Positions 52,845 to 63,962 of a stretch of DNA of 64,000 nucleotides are shown in pieces (the first letter of the stretch is position 1; every line of letters starts with the position of its first letter). The position numbers and the translations under genes are program-made. Below the pieces are notes generated by a model. That model saw only the letters and a program-made list of their open reading frames with translations. It was not told the DNA's origin and ran no database searches. This DNA comes from Sycon ciliatum. Taxonomy: Eukaryota; Porifera; Calcarea; Leucosolenida; Sycettidae. The stretch lies in the NCBI RefSeq assembly GCF_964019385.1, contig NC_088653.1, positions 14,382,154 through 14,446,153 on the forward strand, read 5' to 3'.

Positions 52845-53010
52845 ATATTCATCGGCACTATTGGACTTCAGCGGTGCGTTTGACACTGTCATTTTTCAGG
52901 TTGCTCTGGGGAGGTTAGCCACTGCTGGCACACCAATGTCCACCACTGCAGTCCTAGTATCAAACTCTTATTGGCCACAGGCCATAGTGAGAATAAAAAA
53001 TTTAAAACAC
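52845..53010 (+). pseudogene. LINE RT scrap with 3' terminus
   Basis: Encodes ALLDFSGAFDTV (RT motif A), then jumps to the family 3' end CTCTTATTGGCCACAGGCCA and GAGAATAAA. Internally deleted, 5'-truncated copy of the LINE family at 5590-8590. Confidence 0.65.
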
Positions 53011-53039
53011 AACAGCCCGCACGAAGCTTGTTAAACAAA

Positions 53040-53911
53040 TAAGCAAACCATTTCCAACGAACATCGGCGTCGTCCAGGGCGACCCAATGTCACCGATAAT
53101 GTTTATAACTTACGCCGAAGGTTCCATGCGTAAGATCCAATAGCAAGTTCTACCCACGTCAGACCCACCGGCAACTTTCACACAATACGCAGACGACACC
53201 ACTGCCCATCAGAACGAGCGATCATCCGTGGAAGAAACCGTTTGTGTGTGTGAACCCGTTTTCTCGGACGACAATCTGAAGCTTAACGTGGCATAAACTC
53301 AATACTTCACTGTGACCAAGGAAGATGATTCCTGGCAATCAGTGAAGCTGCTGGGGAGTATGCTAGGCACAGCAGAAGACATAGCAGTCAGAGTGTCTGC
53401 TGCCAATCGGGCGTTTGCAAGCATTCCATGGAAACGCCACAACCTGAATTCCAGGCTGTGTATGTTTTCCTGCCTGATATTGCCTGTCTTGCTGTACAAT
53501 TGTGCGCTTTGGACCCTATCGCAAACGTTAACCGGCGTCGTCAATGTATGGCACCGGAAGAAACTATGTACCATCATTGGTATCACGTACCCACAACGAA
53601 TCTCTAACACAGTGCTGTATGCCAGAACCGAGCAGACCCCACTATCCCAAGTCTGCAGGCAACAGAGGCTGCTGTGGTTCGGCCATGTAGTGAGGGAAGG
53701 CGCAGAACCGTCCTCTTTCCAAGCCCTCCAAATGTCAATCAACACAAGAGACATACAACGACCCCGCGGACGACCATGTCTGAGATGGATCGACGCGGTC
53801 CAGAAAGACATACAATGCATTTATCTCTCGCTTCTGGATGCTGTGCAATCTGCTTCTGATAGAGCTGCTTGGCTCGAAATAGTCAACAGATGCGTTGATC
53901 TCATGCAATGA
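53040..53911 (+). pseudogene. LINE RT C-terminal half, RTE-like
   Basis: Plus strand: VVQGDPMSPIMFITY, then TQYADDTTAHQ, then after in-frame stops RVSAANRAFASIPWKRHN, LPVLLYNCALWTL, RLLWFGHVVREG and RPRGRPCLRWIDAVQKDI, ending at a TGA at 53909-53911. The RRLxWFGHVxR and RPRGRPxxRWxD motifs are typical of RTE-like LINE C-termini. The C-terminal 199 codons are open. Confidence 0.82.
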
Positions 53912-53934
53912 GTGACATGCAAACTGTCTTTATT

Positions 53935-54205
53935 ATTGTGAAAAGAAGAAGGACAAATTGTTACGAGTTATGACTAACTGTCCACCAACCAGATCTTATA
54001 CTGTCAGCAAGTGCGACAAAATGGCACAAAACTGACAAGGAGTACTGAGACATTCGGCGACCTGCCACCTAGCTCCAACACTTCTCCAGAGCGCAATCCA
54101 ACAACCTTCTAACCTGGCTGACTGTATACGATCTGGTTACGTTGGTGGACAGTTAGTCATAACTCGTAACAATTTGGTCCTTCTTCTTTTCACAGTCATC
54201 ATTAT
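53935..54205. repeat. Foldback element, hammerhead-linked family, subfamily 2
   Basis: Inverted arms GGACAAATTGTTACGAGTTA and its partner near 54150-54185, with central ACAAAACTGAC and CACCTAGCTCCAACAC as in the 43.4-kb inverted copy. No hammerhead in this truncated copy. Close relative at 61138-61370. Confidence 0.75.
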
Positions 54206-54344
54206 GTCTCCTTTATTCACTTCTTTCGAAGACCATAAGCCAGACCCAACGGGAAATATTTCCATGGGTGGGACAGCAAAAAGAAAATGAAAAAATAAAA
54301 AGCTAACAACCAAAGGGACAAGAAATTTTATTTTTATTTTTATT

Positions 54345-54535
54345 GTAGAAGAGAAAAGGACACATGGATACGAGTTAAGAGTAACTCTCCATCACTGTAA
54401 CATGATACTATATACAGTAAGCAAATGCAATAACTAGGCACAAAACTGACAGAGTACTGAGACATTCGACGTCCTGACACCTAGCTTCAATTCCTTTTCT
54501 CTTCTACATTTATTTATGGCTCAACATCCGAGTTT
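54345..54535. repeat. Foldback element, hammerhead-linked family, subfamily 1
   Basis: Inverted partial unit (GGACACATGGATACGAGTTA to ACACCTAGCTTCAA) joined at ~54488 to a short plus-strand end (TTATGGCTCAACATCCGAGTT) and (ATT)n. Closest to the 1-93 and 43.4-kb copies. Confidence 0.8.
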
Positions 54536-54779
54536 ATTATTATTATTTGAAAAAACGGCGAGGAGACAACAATTTGATAACTGCAATCAGTAATACAAGC
54601 TGGATCGGCAGTATTCGATCATGCTCTCCAGGAAATTGGTACGTGGCAGGGCACAGATGTCGACATAGTGGGAAAGTATAGTGCGCTATGAGCTGGGGCA
54701 TTATTATTATTATACACATTGAAGCATGTACACGGCCGTAGGAGCAGTGACACACTTGCGACTTTTACATGTACTTTGA

Positions 54780-54960
54780 CAACATTTCCTATGTTGGTTG
54801 GTTTGGTTGGTTGGATTTTTTAAGTCGTACAACAAACAGGCATATCTGCCTCCTTATGAAGACGACTTCTGGCAGTAAAACATTTTTAAGAAAAGAGCAA
54901 GGAAAAAAAGAAAAAAAGAAGAAGATAAGATCAAGAATGTATACTGTTCTGAGAAGGAGG
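54780..54960 (-). repeat. Retroelement tail pair, copy 1 (GGTT)n
   Basis: GGTTGGTTTGGTTGGTTGGA followed by AAGTCGTACAACAAACAGGC, CATATCTGCCTCCTTATGAA and an A/G-rich tract. An ~85% similar copy lies at 59010-59160. On the minus strand this is a 3' end with (AACC)n tail. Confidence 0.7.
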
Positions 54961-55058
54961 GAGAGAGGGAGGGGTTGAGTCTAAACTAGAATAAATCGTT
55001 TGGTGACAAAAGTGTGATATTCACGAATCCCTCCTAGCCATCCTACAATCTCTACATT

Positions 55059-56077
55059 CCGTAAAGTCGTGGATAAAAGCCGGGATTATAAGCATAATAA
55101 GCCGCTTTCTGCATCAGGCTTTAATGCATACCAGGCTTGTATGCAAACCATGCATTATGCACCACGCTTCTATGCGCGACACGCGTACATCTACCACTGA
55201 CAACCGGTATGGCGGCAGTTTTACTGTGCACCGTACATAGCGCATGCACTCTTGACCTACCCGATCCGCGCTTGCATCGAAGCCAGGCTTCTAAGCGCGA
55301 CAGGCTTATATGCATTTGACAGGCCCGGCGGAAGCAATGGTTGATTGGTCCGGCCAAGTATTTTCGCCAGCACAGCACTTGCGCTCGTGTGACATGTGAC
55401 AACAAAACGTCTCTTTGCTCATCGTAGGTCAACCAAGACCATGTCTTGAAATATGACGCCTGACAAGAGCGCTCCACCACTGTCTTTTTCCCAAATTCCC
55501 GCCGAGGAAACGCGAAGGAAGTGGTTGGGTGGACTGGAACTTCTGGCACAGATATTCGCTGGAAGAAGCCATAGCTGCTAAGCATGCACTGCAGCTAAGC
55601 TGACCAAACAGCGAGAAAAATTTGAAAAACTACTTCGTTCAGTAAAAGAATCTGAAGCACTCGACGAAATACCCTCAAGACTACAAATAATTATTACAAT
55701 ATAGAATCCATCATTGCACGTGCTTTCAGGTCACGCGACTCGCACCACAGGCCCACGTGCACAGGCCACAGCTAGCCCTCAATTCAAGCGCACGCGCGTG
55801 CACGGCAAGATCAGAGCGAGATCGCAAGTACGCGTACATGCATGTAAAATCGATGATCACAACAAGTTACATAAAGTTACTTTGTCGTAAAAAAAATCGT
55901 CGGTGGCCGAAAAGTTGGTCCGGCCATGGCCGGACCGACCGGAGCGGCTCCGCCGGCCCTGTTTGACCCGTTTGATTTTCAGGCTTCTATCCGCGATGTG
56001 CTTGTATGCAAACCCGGCTTCTATCCGCGATGTGCTTGTATGCAAACCCGGCTTTTATCCGCCACTTTACGGTATAC
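55059..56077. mobile_element. DNA element with CCGTAAAGT termini and subterminal repeats
   Basis: Left end CCGTAAAGTCGTGGATAAAA, right end the inverse of CCGTAAAGTGGCGGATAAAA. A 36-bp unit (GGCTTCTATCCGCGATGTGC...) is tandemly repeated next to the right end, and related GGCTT-TATGC motifs lie near the left end. No transposase frame in the 1-kb body. Confidence 0.7.
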
Positions 56078-56510
56078 CTTCACTTAAGAGAGTGTTTTAC
56101 TCAAAGTAACTGTATGCAGGAACCGAGTACCAACATGCGTGTGCTGTTTTTTATAATTTTTTTTTACCATTATTCACAAACCCAACTCGTAAAATAAAAC
56201 TGTGGCAACGTGTTGGGGTTGTTGGCTGGAGAGCATAGCTTAGCTGTGGTGTGATGGTTCAGGATAAAAAACGAAAACAAACAAGGTACATTACTACAAA
56301 TATTTCTCTGAATCGATTTACCTCTCCATGAAAAAATATATTCCCCGCCATGAACAAAATATGTTCCCTGGTGGGAACGCTGGCCGGAAAAAAGGTGTTG
56401 ATTGTTTTTACTTTTGTTTTGCCAAGCGTCCCCATCATAACACTGTTACGGAGTGTTAACATATTTTTTTAATCATTTTGGCATCCTGGTTTCCGACACG
56501 GTATATGCTC
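56078..56510. other. Intron sequence, no gene
   Basis: AT-rich; nothing recognised. Confidence 0.45.
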
Positions 56511-56519
56511 GTGCGTGCA

Positions 56520-56578
56520 TGCGTGTGTGTCCACATGCGTGTGTGTGTGTTTCCACATGTGTGTGTGTGTGTGTCTAC

Positions 56579-56610
<32 letters not shown>

Positions 56611-56660
56611 ATGTGTGTGTGCGTGTGTGTGTGTGTGCATGTGTGTCCATGCACATGTAT
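56520..56660 (+). repeat. (TG)n microsatellite before lectin-like exon D
   Basis: TG-rich tract with CA/CC interruptions; TG-rich sequence continues in looser form to about 56805, next to the acceptor at 56824. Confidence 0.95.
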
Positions 56661-56824
56661 GTGTCCACATGTACACCCTGTTCGTGTGTCCACCACCGTG
56701 TGTGTCTGTGTGGTTGTCCACCTGTGTGTCCGCGTTTTTTGTGTGGGTGACTGCTTGCATGCGTGTCCGTACATGTGGGAACGTGTACATGTGTGTTCTG
56801 TGTTTGTCCCGGAATCGGAGACAG

Positions 56825-57052
56825 GTGAGGCTTTCTGCCTGGAGTCGAACCGGATACTTAAATTTTTCCCGCAGCAGTTGCCCTTTGCTGAAGCAGTCCA
56901 CCACTGCCGTAGATCAGGGGGACGAGTGCCAAACGACCATGAACGGTCTTGTGTGTTCAGTAGGTTTGAATCCACACCGAAACATTGGTTTCAGACGGGT
57001 AACGGGCACGGAAACACTGGGGAAAAGTATGTAATCTGCTCCATCGGCAATG
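56825..57052 (+). CDS. Lectin-like gene, domain exon D
   Basis: 228 bases, phase 1-1, acceptor CGGAGACAG and donor GTAAGT. Encodes GEAFCLESNRILKFFP, then LPFAEAVHHCRRSGGRVPND and HERSCVFSRF, then HWFQTGN and KYVICSIGN. Strongly parallel to exon A (I-K-Y/F-F-P, F-A-x-A-x-x-H-C) and exon B (R-R-x-G-G-R-x-P). It supports repeated, exon-encoded modules. Confidence 0.75.
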
Positions 57053-57079
57053 GTAAGTGTCATTTCGTGCACGCACATG

Positions 57080-57189
<110 letters not shown>

Positions 57190-57275
57190 AATATGCGCAT
57201 GCACAAGCGCGCGAACACGCACAACCACACAGACACACACACACACACGCACACACATACGTGCACACACACACA

Positions 57276-57360
57276 CATTGACCTTTGACGCCCATCGCCG
57301 GAGGCGATCATAGCAATGCTACGACAGAAGCCATAGCAACTTGTGCTTCGATTGCACCAT
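57276..57360. repeat. Direct repeat, copy 1
   Basis: TTTGACGCCCATCGCCGGAG and CCATAGCAACTTGTGC are repeated at 58413-58497 with ~85% identity, each copy preceded by an (AC)n tract. The LINE fragment at 57455-58290 lies between them. Confidence 0.85.
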
Positions 57361-57454
57361 TCAACAGCTTGCAAGGCTGAAGAATTGACCACACACACAC
57401 ACACGCCTGTCCTGTCCTGTAGAGTCACTGCCGCAAAAGGGTCACGTGATCCCA

Positions 57455-58290
57455 TCACTGGGAAACTTGAGAAGAGAGAGAGAGAGGACACGACGCTCGA
57501 TGACGCTCCAGGTGCACGGGTAGTCGCATCCGCTTGCCGCATATGCACACGTGCTGGAAGGCTGAGCGCTCCTCTGCTGTTGGTCTATGCACCACCCTTG
57601 AACAGCGATGCCTTCCCCGTCCCCGGACACCGCGAAAGCAGCGACCACACCTGTCACAATGCGCGGCACAACATCCCTCCGCCGGTGCCGACGCTCCGGT
57701 AGTTCCAGGTGGCACTGCGGCATCCACCGTTGAGGCACACACATGCCGGACCAAGCCACCGCGGCTTCTCAGCCACCGCCCACACCGCCCGCACTGACTG
57801 GCGCCCCGCTGCTCAGACACAGGCCGCGCACGCTCCTCCAGACACTTATGCCGAGCCATGTCTCCTTTCCGTGCAAAATCCCGTCCGCATACCGTACATA
57901 CCACTCGGGGCGGAGGCTCAGGCACATTGTCAGGCTCTTGGTAGGTGCTGCGCCACTCCGCGTGAGACTCACATGCAACATCATACCATGATGCCTCCAC
58001 GCCACGGGCACGTAGATCTCGGACAGCACAGTCCTTCCATCTGCGGCGTGGGCCATGTGCTGGGCGACGCTGCAAGAAGGAGCCAAACAGTACCTGTTTT
58101 GGGATGCGGTTGTCCGGCATCCGCGCCACATGCCCCAACCACTCCAACCGCCGATGTGCAATTTTGTCTTTAATCGTCTCGGAGTCTCCCCAGCGCACCA
58201 GCAGCTCTTCGTTGGTGATGTGTTCGTCCCACATCCGGCTTCGAGAGACCCCGAGGATGGATCGGATGCACCTCATGCTGAAGGTTGAGA
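57455..58290 (-). pseudogene. LINE C-terminus with C2HC zinc fingers
   Basis: A single open minus-strand frame begins in the LINE thumb: MWDEHITNEELLVRWGDSET, HRRLEWLGHVARMPDNRIPK, then GPRRRWKDCAVRDLRARG. Three fingers of the form C-x2-C-x12-H-x-C follow (CTVCGRDFARKGDMARHKC, CGRCGRWLRSRGGLVRHVC, CDRCGRCFRGVRGRGRHRC). A fourth, looser one comes last (CICGKRMRLPVHLERHRASC). The fingers probably bind element RNA or target DNA. The frame is open to its stop at ~57455, but the copy is 5'-truncated at the (AC)n. Confidence 0.82.
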
Positions 58291-58292
58291 GC

Positions 58293-58295
<3 letters not shown>

Positions 58296-58344
<49 letters not shown>

Positions 58345-58345
58345 C
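58296..58345. repeat. (AC)n microsatellite
   Basis: AC run at the truncated 5' edge of the minus-strand LINE fragment, followed by a C-run near 58384-58395. Confidence 0.95.
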
Positions 58346-58412
58346 ACATGCGCATGCACACGGGCATGCACGCACGCACAACTCCCCCCCCCCCCACACA
58401 CACACATGCACA

Positions 58413-58497
58413 CCATTAGCCATTTGACGCCCATCTCCAGAGGCGATGATAGCGATGCTACAGCAGTAGCCATAGCAACTTGTGCTGGGATTGCACT
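58413..58497. repeat. Direct repeat, copy 2
   Basis: Partner of 57276-57360. May mark a segmental duplication or be the target flank of a complex insertion. Confidence 0.85.
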
Positions 58498-59009
58498 ATG
58501 CTCCATTAGCATAGGTGGGATTCCGTCTACCGACGTCAAAGTATTAAATGACAATTATTCACAAGCTCTCGTCCGGGCAGTGCGAAGGATGTTGCTAGCG
58601 CAACAAGGTATTACTGTATATAACTCCTTAGTATTGACTCGCATAAGATTTTTGCTATACCTAAGCAGTCAAATATTCCTGCATATTTCACTCCTCAGGG
58701 TTATATTGACTGTTTGGACTAGACTATTATTTAGAGATTGAACACATGTTTTGGCTAGTCGTGATTAAATCCATTATTTATTTCGTACTAGTTCAATATA
58801 TGAAATAGAAACCTCGTAAAAGACCTCGGCTTCACCCCCGTCTTTTACTCGGCTTTTTCCTTCCTACATTGACCTGTAGTTTATATATAGAATATTCGTG
58901 TACTATCGTGTGTACTCGTGTTACATTGCTTTCCCTCTCTCTATCGTCATCTGTCACAAGCAGGATTGGTGTATTCATCCGTTTCCAGTTTTATTTGTTG
59001 AAAAAAATA
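58498..59009. other. Intron sequence, no gene
   Basis: Nothing recognised. Confidence 0.45.
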
Positions 59010-59165
59010 GTTGGTTGGTAGGCTGGTTGCATTTTTTTTAAGTCGTACAACAAACAGGCATATCTGCCTCCTTATATGAAGACGACTTCTGGCAGTAAAA
59101 TATTTAAAAAAGAAAAAAAAGAAAAGAAAGAAAAGGTAAGATCAAGAATGTATAGACTGAGCATA
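59010..59165 (-). repeat. Retroelement tail pair, copy 2 (GGTT)n
   Basis: Partner of 54780-54960. Confidence 0.7.
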
Positions 59166-59776
59166 CAGCTAGCCGGAGACTGAGCATACAACTAGCCTCA
59201 GCAAGTATCAGAACATCAGGATTGCTAGTACTCGTGACAGGGAAGGTGGTTGCTTTTCACGCTACAGTAAGTCAATACGCGTGCAACACACCCTTGAACT
59301 GGAGGGGACGTGATGTTTCTCGTATCAGGTGGAAGACTGCTTCAAACTCGTGCAGCAGAAAGAGACACAGGATGAGTTCTGGCTGGAAATTGCGTCAGAT
59401 GTTGTTGGGAGCCGTGCGTTTGGCCAGCCCTAGTCGGAGTGTCAAAATCTCCAAATAATGCGCTGTTGACATTTTGTGTGTGTATAGGACTGTCTTATTA
59501 TTCTTTTTGCCTATTCTGCAGTTGCACACGTGTGTTCACCTCATTGGCATCGCTTGTTCCTCATTTCTTTTGTTCAAAGTTTGAAGATTTCAGGGGGGGG
59601 GGGGGAGTCGTCGTTGGAAGGTTCAATAGCCAATTGAGTCATCTTTCCCAGAATCTTTTGAGTCTCTCTCTCCTCTCCTCTCCGGGGAGACCCACGTGAC
59701 CAGTTTTGGCAGTGAACAAGTACAAGTGTGTGCGTGTGTGTGTGCGAATGTGTTTTTTGTTGTAGTCGACCTTTAT

Positions 59777-59875
59777 TTTGCGTCACCAATTGCACAGGCG
59801 AGATTGCCTTCTCACCGTCCCATAGGCCCGGTTCTCACAGAAAGATGCAGGAAACTAGAAATAACAGAAATGACG
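59777..59875 (+). pseudogene. Possible lectin-like exon relic
   Basis: A short (TG)n tract (59726-59745) and a good acceptor (TGTTTTTTGTTGTAG, ending 59776) precede sequence encoding LFCVTNCTGEIAFSP in one phase. This is like the starts of exons A-D (F-C-x...-F-x-P). The phase is 2, not 1, and no canonical donor follows (GTATAG only). Perhaps a decayed module. Confidence 0.25.
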
Positions 59876-59967
59876 GTATAGAAATAAAGACATGCAAGCG
59901 GTATAATTATTATCATAGAAAGAATTGTTATGTGTGCATGTTGACACACAATCGTTGTGAAATAATT

Positions 59968-60000
59968 ATGTGTGTGTGTGTGTGTGTGTGTGTATGCGAG
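59968..60000 (+). repeat. (TG)n microsatellite before exon E1
   Basis: Short TG run ~70 bases before the acceptor at 60066. Confidence 0.9.
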
Positions 60001-60066
60001 CGCGCGTGTGTTGCTCACATATCTGTGCACCCACATGTCTTTTTTTTCCTTGTCTGATTTTTGTAG

Positions 60067-60275
60067 ATTACCATGGCAATTCAACTTACCACTTTGACAA
60101 GATGGATCTGGTCCTTGCTCCGAATGCCCTTTCTTCCACACATTTACAAACTAGTCATGTCTGTCCCAAAGGCACGGAGCATATCAGTGTTGCCGATCTC
60201 GAGCCATTTTGGACGGAACTGACCACAACCAATCTTCGCCATATCTCATTTGTTCATGGCAATATTGGTCATTCG
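60067..60275 (+). CDS. Lectin-like gene, domain exon E1
   Basis: 209 bases, enters phase 1 and leaves phase 0; acceptor TGATTTTTGTAG, donor GTAAGT. Encodes YHGNSTYHFDKMDLVLAPNA, then HVCPKGTEHISVADLEPFW, then LRHISFVHGNIGHS. This module is split by an intron and the exon E2 at 62958 starts in phase 0, so the two halves agree. Confidence 0.6.
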
Positions 60276-60852
60276 GTAAGTTCAGTTTAGAGAAATTTTG
60301 GTTCTGTAAAGAGAGAAAACTTCCCTAGAGATTATATGTCGCTACTTTCGCGACCATCGCACATTCGCGAATGTAAATCATCGCACACTGCACTGGACAT
60401 TGACTGCAGACATTACAAGATCCAAATGAAGAGATAAAATCGCAAGAGTTTCTCGTCTTGAATGAGCACAATTCTTGAAAACGCGAAATTTGCGCGCCGC
60501 AAATTATTGCTTTAAAGTTAAGATAACTGCAAATAACACGGAACCTTACAAGAAACCCTGACTGTTTCAACCTGGCGTGTGTGGGTCGAAAATCGCAGCG
60601 TGGTGTCGAACAAAGCCCCGAGGAGCTTGATCTCGCCCGCATCAGGCACCCTGGTGCCGTTGAACAGTACGTGGGGAAGAGGTGTTGGCGGACGGTGAAA
60701 GTCAATCGTGAACGGCTGTATTATTATACAGCATCCCTGCATTGAAGTGAAGCAGTAGTATGCTGCGTCCACAGCTTTGCTTATGCTGAATGGCTTGGGT
60801 GAGAGGAGAGGGGAGAGAAAGCAGCAAGGCAACCAAAATCTAATTTTAAATA
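60276..60852. other. Intron sequence, no gene
   Basis: Minus-strand short frames (60832-60518) show TGCCC/LLGALFDTTLRFSTHTRQVE, faintly like a LINE thumb (IKLLGALFDTTLRFSTH). Likely a small LINE scrap on the minus strand at about 60540-60700. Confidence 0.4.
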
Positions 60853-60955
60853 CAGTGAAACCTGCCTAAGACGACCGCTCAAAGGACCTTCAAAACGTGG
60901 TCTCTGTTACCAGGTGGTCGCTTTATCCGAGTGGTTGCCTTAACAGGTTTTACTG
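60853..60955. mobile_element. Tc1/mariner-type MITE
   Basis: CAGTGAAACCTGCCTAAG at the left, inverse of CAGTAAAACCTGTTAAGG at the right, TA at 60851-60852 and 60956-60957. GGTCGCTTTATCCGAGTGG motif inside matches the second copy at 61405. Confidence 0.9.
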
Positions 60956-61137
60956 TATATCAAAATAACATGAAGAGAGCTAACCTAGGCATGAGTGTAC
61001 ACGAATGGAGAAGACAAATGGCTAGAATCCTTGTGCCACAAAATCGGTACACAGTAGATATGGGGACAATGTAGCGAACCATTAAACCAATTTATACTCA
61101 GTTGCTGAATCTATTGCAAATACGAAAGAACAACGCA

Positions 61138-61370
61138 ACAAAGGAAAAAGGACAACATGTTACGAGTTATGACAAACTGTCCACCAACGTAACCAGATAT
61201 TATACCGTCAGCGAGTGTGACAGTACTCCTTGTCAGTTTTGTACCATTGTGTTGCACTCGCTGACTGTGAAAGTTCTGGTTACGTTGGTGGACAGTCATA
61301 ACTCGCAACATTTTGTCCTTTTCCTTTCTTCATCATAATTATATTGGCTCACCGTCCGAGTTCAACAACG
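61138..61370. repeat. Foldback element, hammerhead-linked family, subfamily 2
   Basis: Inverted arms GACAACATGTTACGAGTTAT and partner at 61290-61315 around a GCACTCGCTGACTGTGAAAG core. Right end ATATTGGCTCACCGTCCGAG matches the family 3' terminus. Confidence 0.8.
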
Positions 61371-61404
61371 CAACAACATCAGATTTTCCGCTTACTTGTA
61401 CATA

Positions 61405-61585
61405 CATTAAAACCTGTCAAGGCGACCACTCGGATAAGGCGACCACCTGTCCAAGAAGACCACTGAAACCAGAATCAGGGGACTCTATTTTCCAGTCAAA
61501 ATAACCCTAGATGAAGCGACCACCTGGTAACGTAGACCACGTTTTGAAAGGTTCCTTGAGAGGTCGTCTTTGGCAGGTTCCATTG
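61405..61585. mobile_element. Tc1/mariner-type MITE, second copy
   Basis: CATTAAAACCTGTCAAGGCG left, GGCAGGTTCCATTG right, TA at 61403-61404 and 61586-61587. Shares GACCACCTGGTAAC and CACGTTTTGAA with the 60853 copy. 181 bp. Confidence 0.88.
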
Positions 61586-61589
61586 TACC

Positions 61590-62940
61590 TGTACGTAACT
61601 ATTTGTCACAAGTGTAGAGAACGAGTACAATACAAAAGCGTGAACGCACTGTCCGGAAGTTATTTTGGGAACAAAATGCACTACATGTACTTACGGACAC
61701 TGACGTTAACGGAAAACGAATTTGAATTGAACAGGCACGACGTCCTGTACGTCATTATGCACCAGTGTTGTGGAGTAAGCAGGAGTTGGGACAGTTGCCA
61801 ATCCAGCTTCAGCTCCGCGCTGGCTGCAGCGGAATGTTGCCGGCGTTTCCTTTTCTTGCACACGAATAAGACGACCAGCGCAGAGTCCCGCAGCTTCGCG
61901 GCCGTAAGGTCTTGAAATTCGTCGTTATTGCCACCATTACTCATCAATCCTCAGTATATCTCTCACAGCAAACCTCTTACTCAACATCTTTCTTTCTCCA
62001 CTGGAGAGAGCTGCTACTGATCAATCCAAACAAAAGTTGGACACGTGTACTGCATGGCAGCGCCCTTAAAGCCATGGCCGTTTGTTCGAACCACAGCTGC
62101 TTTCCTAGATATTTTAGATGCAAAATGGCTCACCCACTACGCCATGCCATAAAAGTCAGTCCACACAGAAATTTCATTCTAAATCTAAACCTGGGCTGTG
62201 AGTTTGTATAGTACTTATTCCTCCATTTTTCCTCCATTTTTTACAAAACCTACCTCAAATGTCATTTCATTTATGAAGCCCATAGCTTTACAACTGAAAC
62301 TGGCTTTATAATCGAATATACCACCATGGCTTTAATGGTGGGGACATACGGTATGAAGATAATGAGTTATACATACAAAGCAGGTGCAACGGGACGGTTT
62401 TTCAAATCCAGACAGCTATGAAGATATGCGCTTTCCCATTTGACACAACACGAGAGACCTGTACACTTTGCCACTAGGTTCAATCCCGCTGGCGCACATT
62501 CACAGCTAATATTTCATTGTTTAAATTCACACTTGGAAATTCCACTGCTGTTGTTCTTAGTGTTATTTCTCTAAGTTAGATTTTCTATAATAGTTCACTT
62601 TTGTTTTCAGTGTCCTTTAGTACAACGAAGATTCCTGATGAGTGTGGTACGAAACTTGTTTGAATCCTTTATTTTCTCTACACAATTTCTTCACATTTTC
62701 ATCTTTTTTTGCACATGGTCTCCACAGTTTTACCGTGCATGAATAAAGTGTACACACACGTCGATCCAGCTTGTATTACTGATTGCGGTTATCAAATTGT
62801 TGTCTCCTCGCCGCTTGTTCTAATAGTCATATACTAAGTATTTTGCCAGTGGCCTCGGGTTTCTAGGTTTTGTCTACGCATTGCATTATATTGTCGTTGC
62901 ACTGCAACTGCCAACTCTAACCAGATGCCTGGATCTTCTT
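61590..62940. other. Intron sequence, no gene
   Basis: Several short frames, none with the Cys pattern or repeat identity. Confidence 0.45.
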
Positions 62941-62957
62941 TACGTTGGTTTCTGCAG

Positions 62958-63108
62958 CGAACGTGGTCACTATATACTGGCCAGAGGGTATGCCATTGTG
63001 GTACTCATCGCTACGCAGATAGATTGAGGTGGGAAAGATCATATGTCCTGGACAGAAGTAATTGGGACCTGGTGTGCAGCGAAGAGCGACCGGCGTTGCT
63101 TTGTGGCA
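62958..63108 (+). CDS. Lectin-like gene, domain exon E2
   Basis: 151 bases, phase 0 in and phase 1 out; acceptor TTGGTTTCTGCAG, donor GTAAGT. Encodes RTWSLYTGQRVCHCGTHRYA, then DRLRWERSYVLDRSNWDLVC and SEERPALLCGS. The late P-A-L-L-C resembles the final V-V-C / V-I-C of exons A and D, as expected for the C-terminal half of the module opened by exon E1. Confidence 0.6.
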
Positions 63109-63203
63109 GTAAGTTTGATCATATGATTCTTTGGTTGATTGTCTACCACACAAGTATCTCGCCTCAGCATAGCTGTTAAAACTGAACCCTTTAATCACTG
63201 CAG

Positions 63204-63265
63204 GCTACTACCATCTGTCAAGCAGTGACCAGGAGGAATGGGTCATTTTCACTGAACAATACTAG
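63204..63265 (+). CDS. Lectin-like gene, terminal exon
   Basis: The acceptor CACTGCAG ends at 63203. Entered in phase 1, it encodes SYYHLSSSDQEEWVIFTEQY and then a TAG stop at 63263-63265. There is no transmembrane segment, so with the signal peptide the product would be secreted. It is the last exon of the model. Alternative 3' exons beyond the window cannot be excluded. Confidence 0.5.
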
Positions 63266-63960
63266 TATAGTTTGTGACTCTGGCATCCATTCCCCGATTC
63301 GCTAGATCTAGACTTTCTGGGAAGGCTGCTGCAATGAGAAAGCATGAAGAACTGAGGCACCCGTCTCCAGCAATACAGCCAAGCGAATATTTCCAAAAGT
63401 GCTGCAGGAGTCACGCGCGTCAAAGATGCCGAGCTTTCAGCTCCAGTCCCCTCTCCTTGCTCCTATCGAGCTCGAAAACACTCCCGCCGGTCCCTGATAC
63501 TCTATCTGATCTGAATTACAATACCACTAAGCAAAAAAACATCACAGAACTTTCAACTCGGCGGGCGATGCAACATGATATGCCAGAGTGTAGCAGCATG
63601 AGAACAGTCTTAAACAAAGATTTTGGGCAGGGGAAGAAAATGTCACCGATCCTATATGAATCAGTCGATGGGACAAAGATGAAGTGTGCAGGGCTCGCCT
63701 TGCACAGCGAGGACAAGAAGCATGCTCATGCTCTAAGCTTAGAGCATGAGCATGTGAGTTTCTGTGGATGGCACAATATTTGGAGCTAGGAACACACCAT
63801 CAAACTCTAAGCTCTCCCCTCCCCCCCCCCCCCCCTCTTGGGTCCTTCATTAACTTAAAAATCCACCTCTTGAAATTTCCGAAGACCAAAGTCCGACCGC
63901 CATCATCTTCATTCACCATTCTGCCCTTAGCCATCTAGAAAGAGAGAGCGGCTGTGATCC
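63266..63960. other. 3' flank, palindrome and C-run; no certain gene
   Basis: A 171-codon open frame (63274-63789) shows no recognisable domain and may be chance. 63721-63754 is a perfect 34-base palindrome centred on AAGCTT. A C17-type run lies at 63818-63835. Confidence 0.45.
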
Positions 63961-63962
63961 TG

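Noticed and set aside
63274-63789. 171-codon ORF after the lectin-like gene
   Set aside because: No recognisable domain, ends in unremarkable sequence, and overlaps a palindrome.
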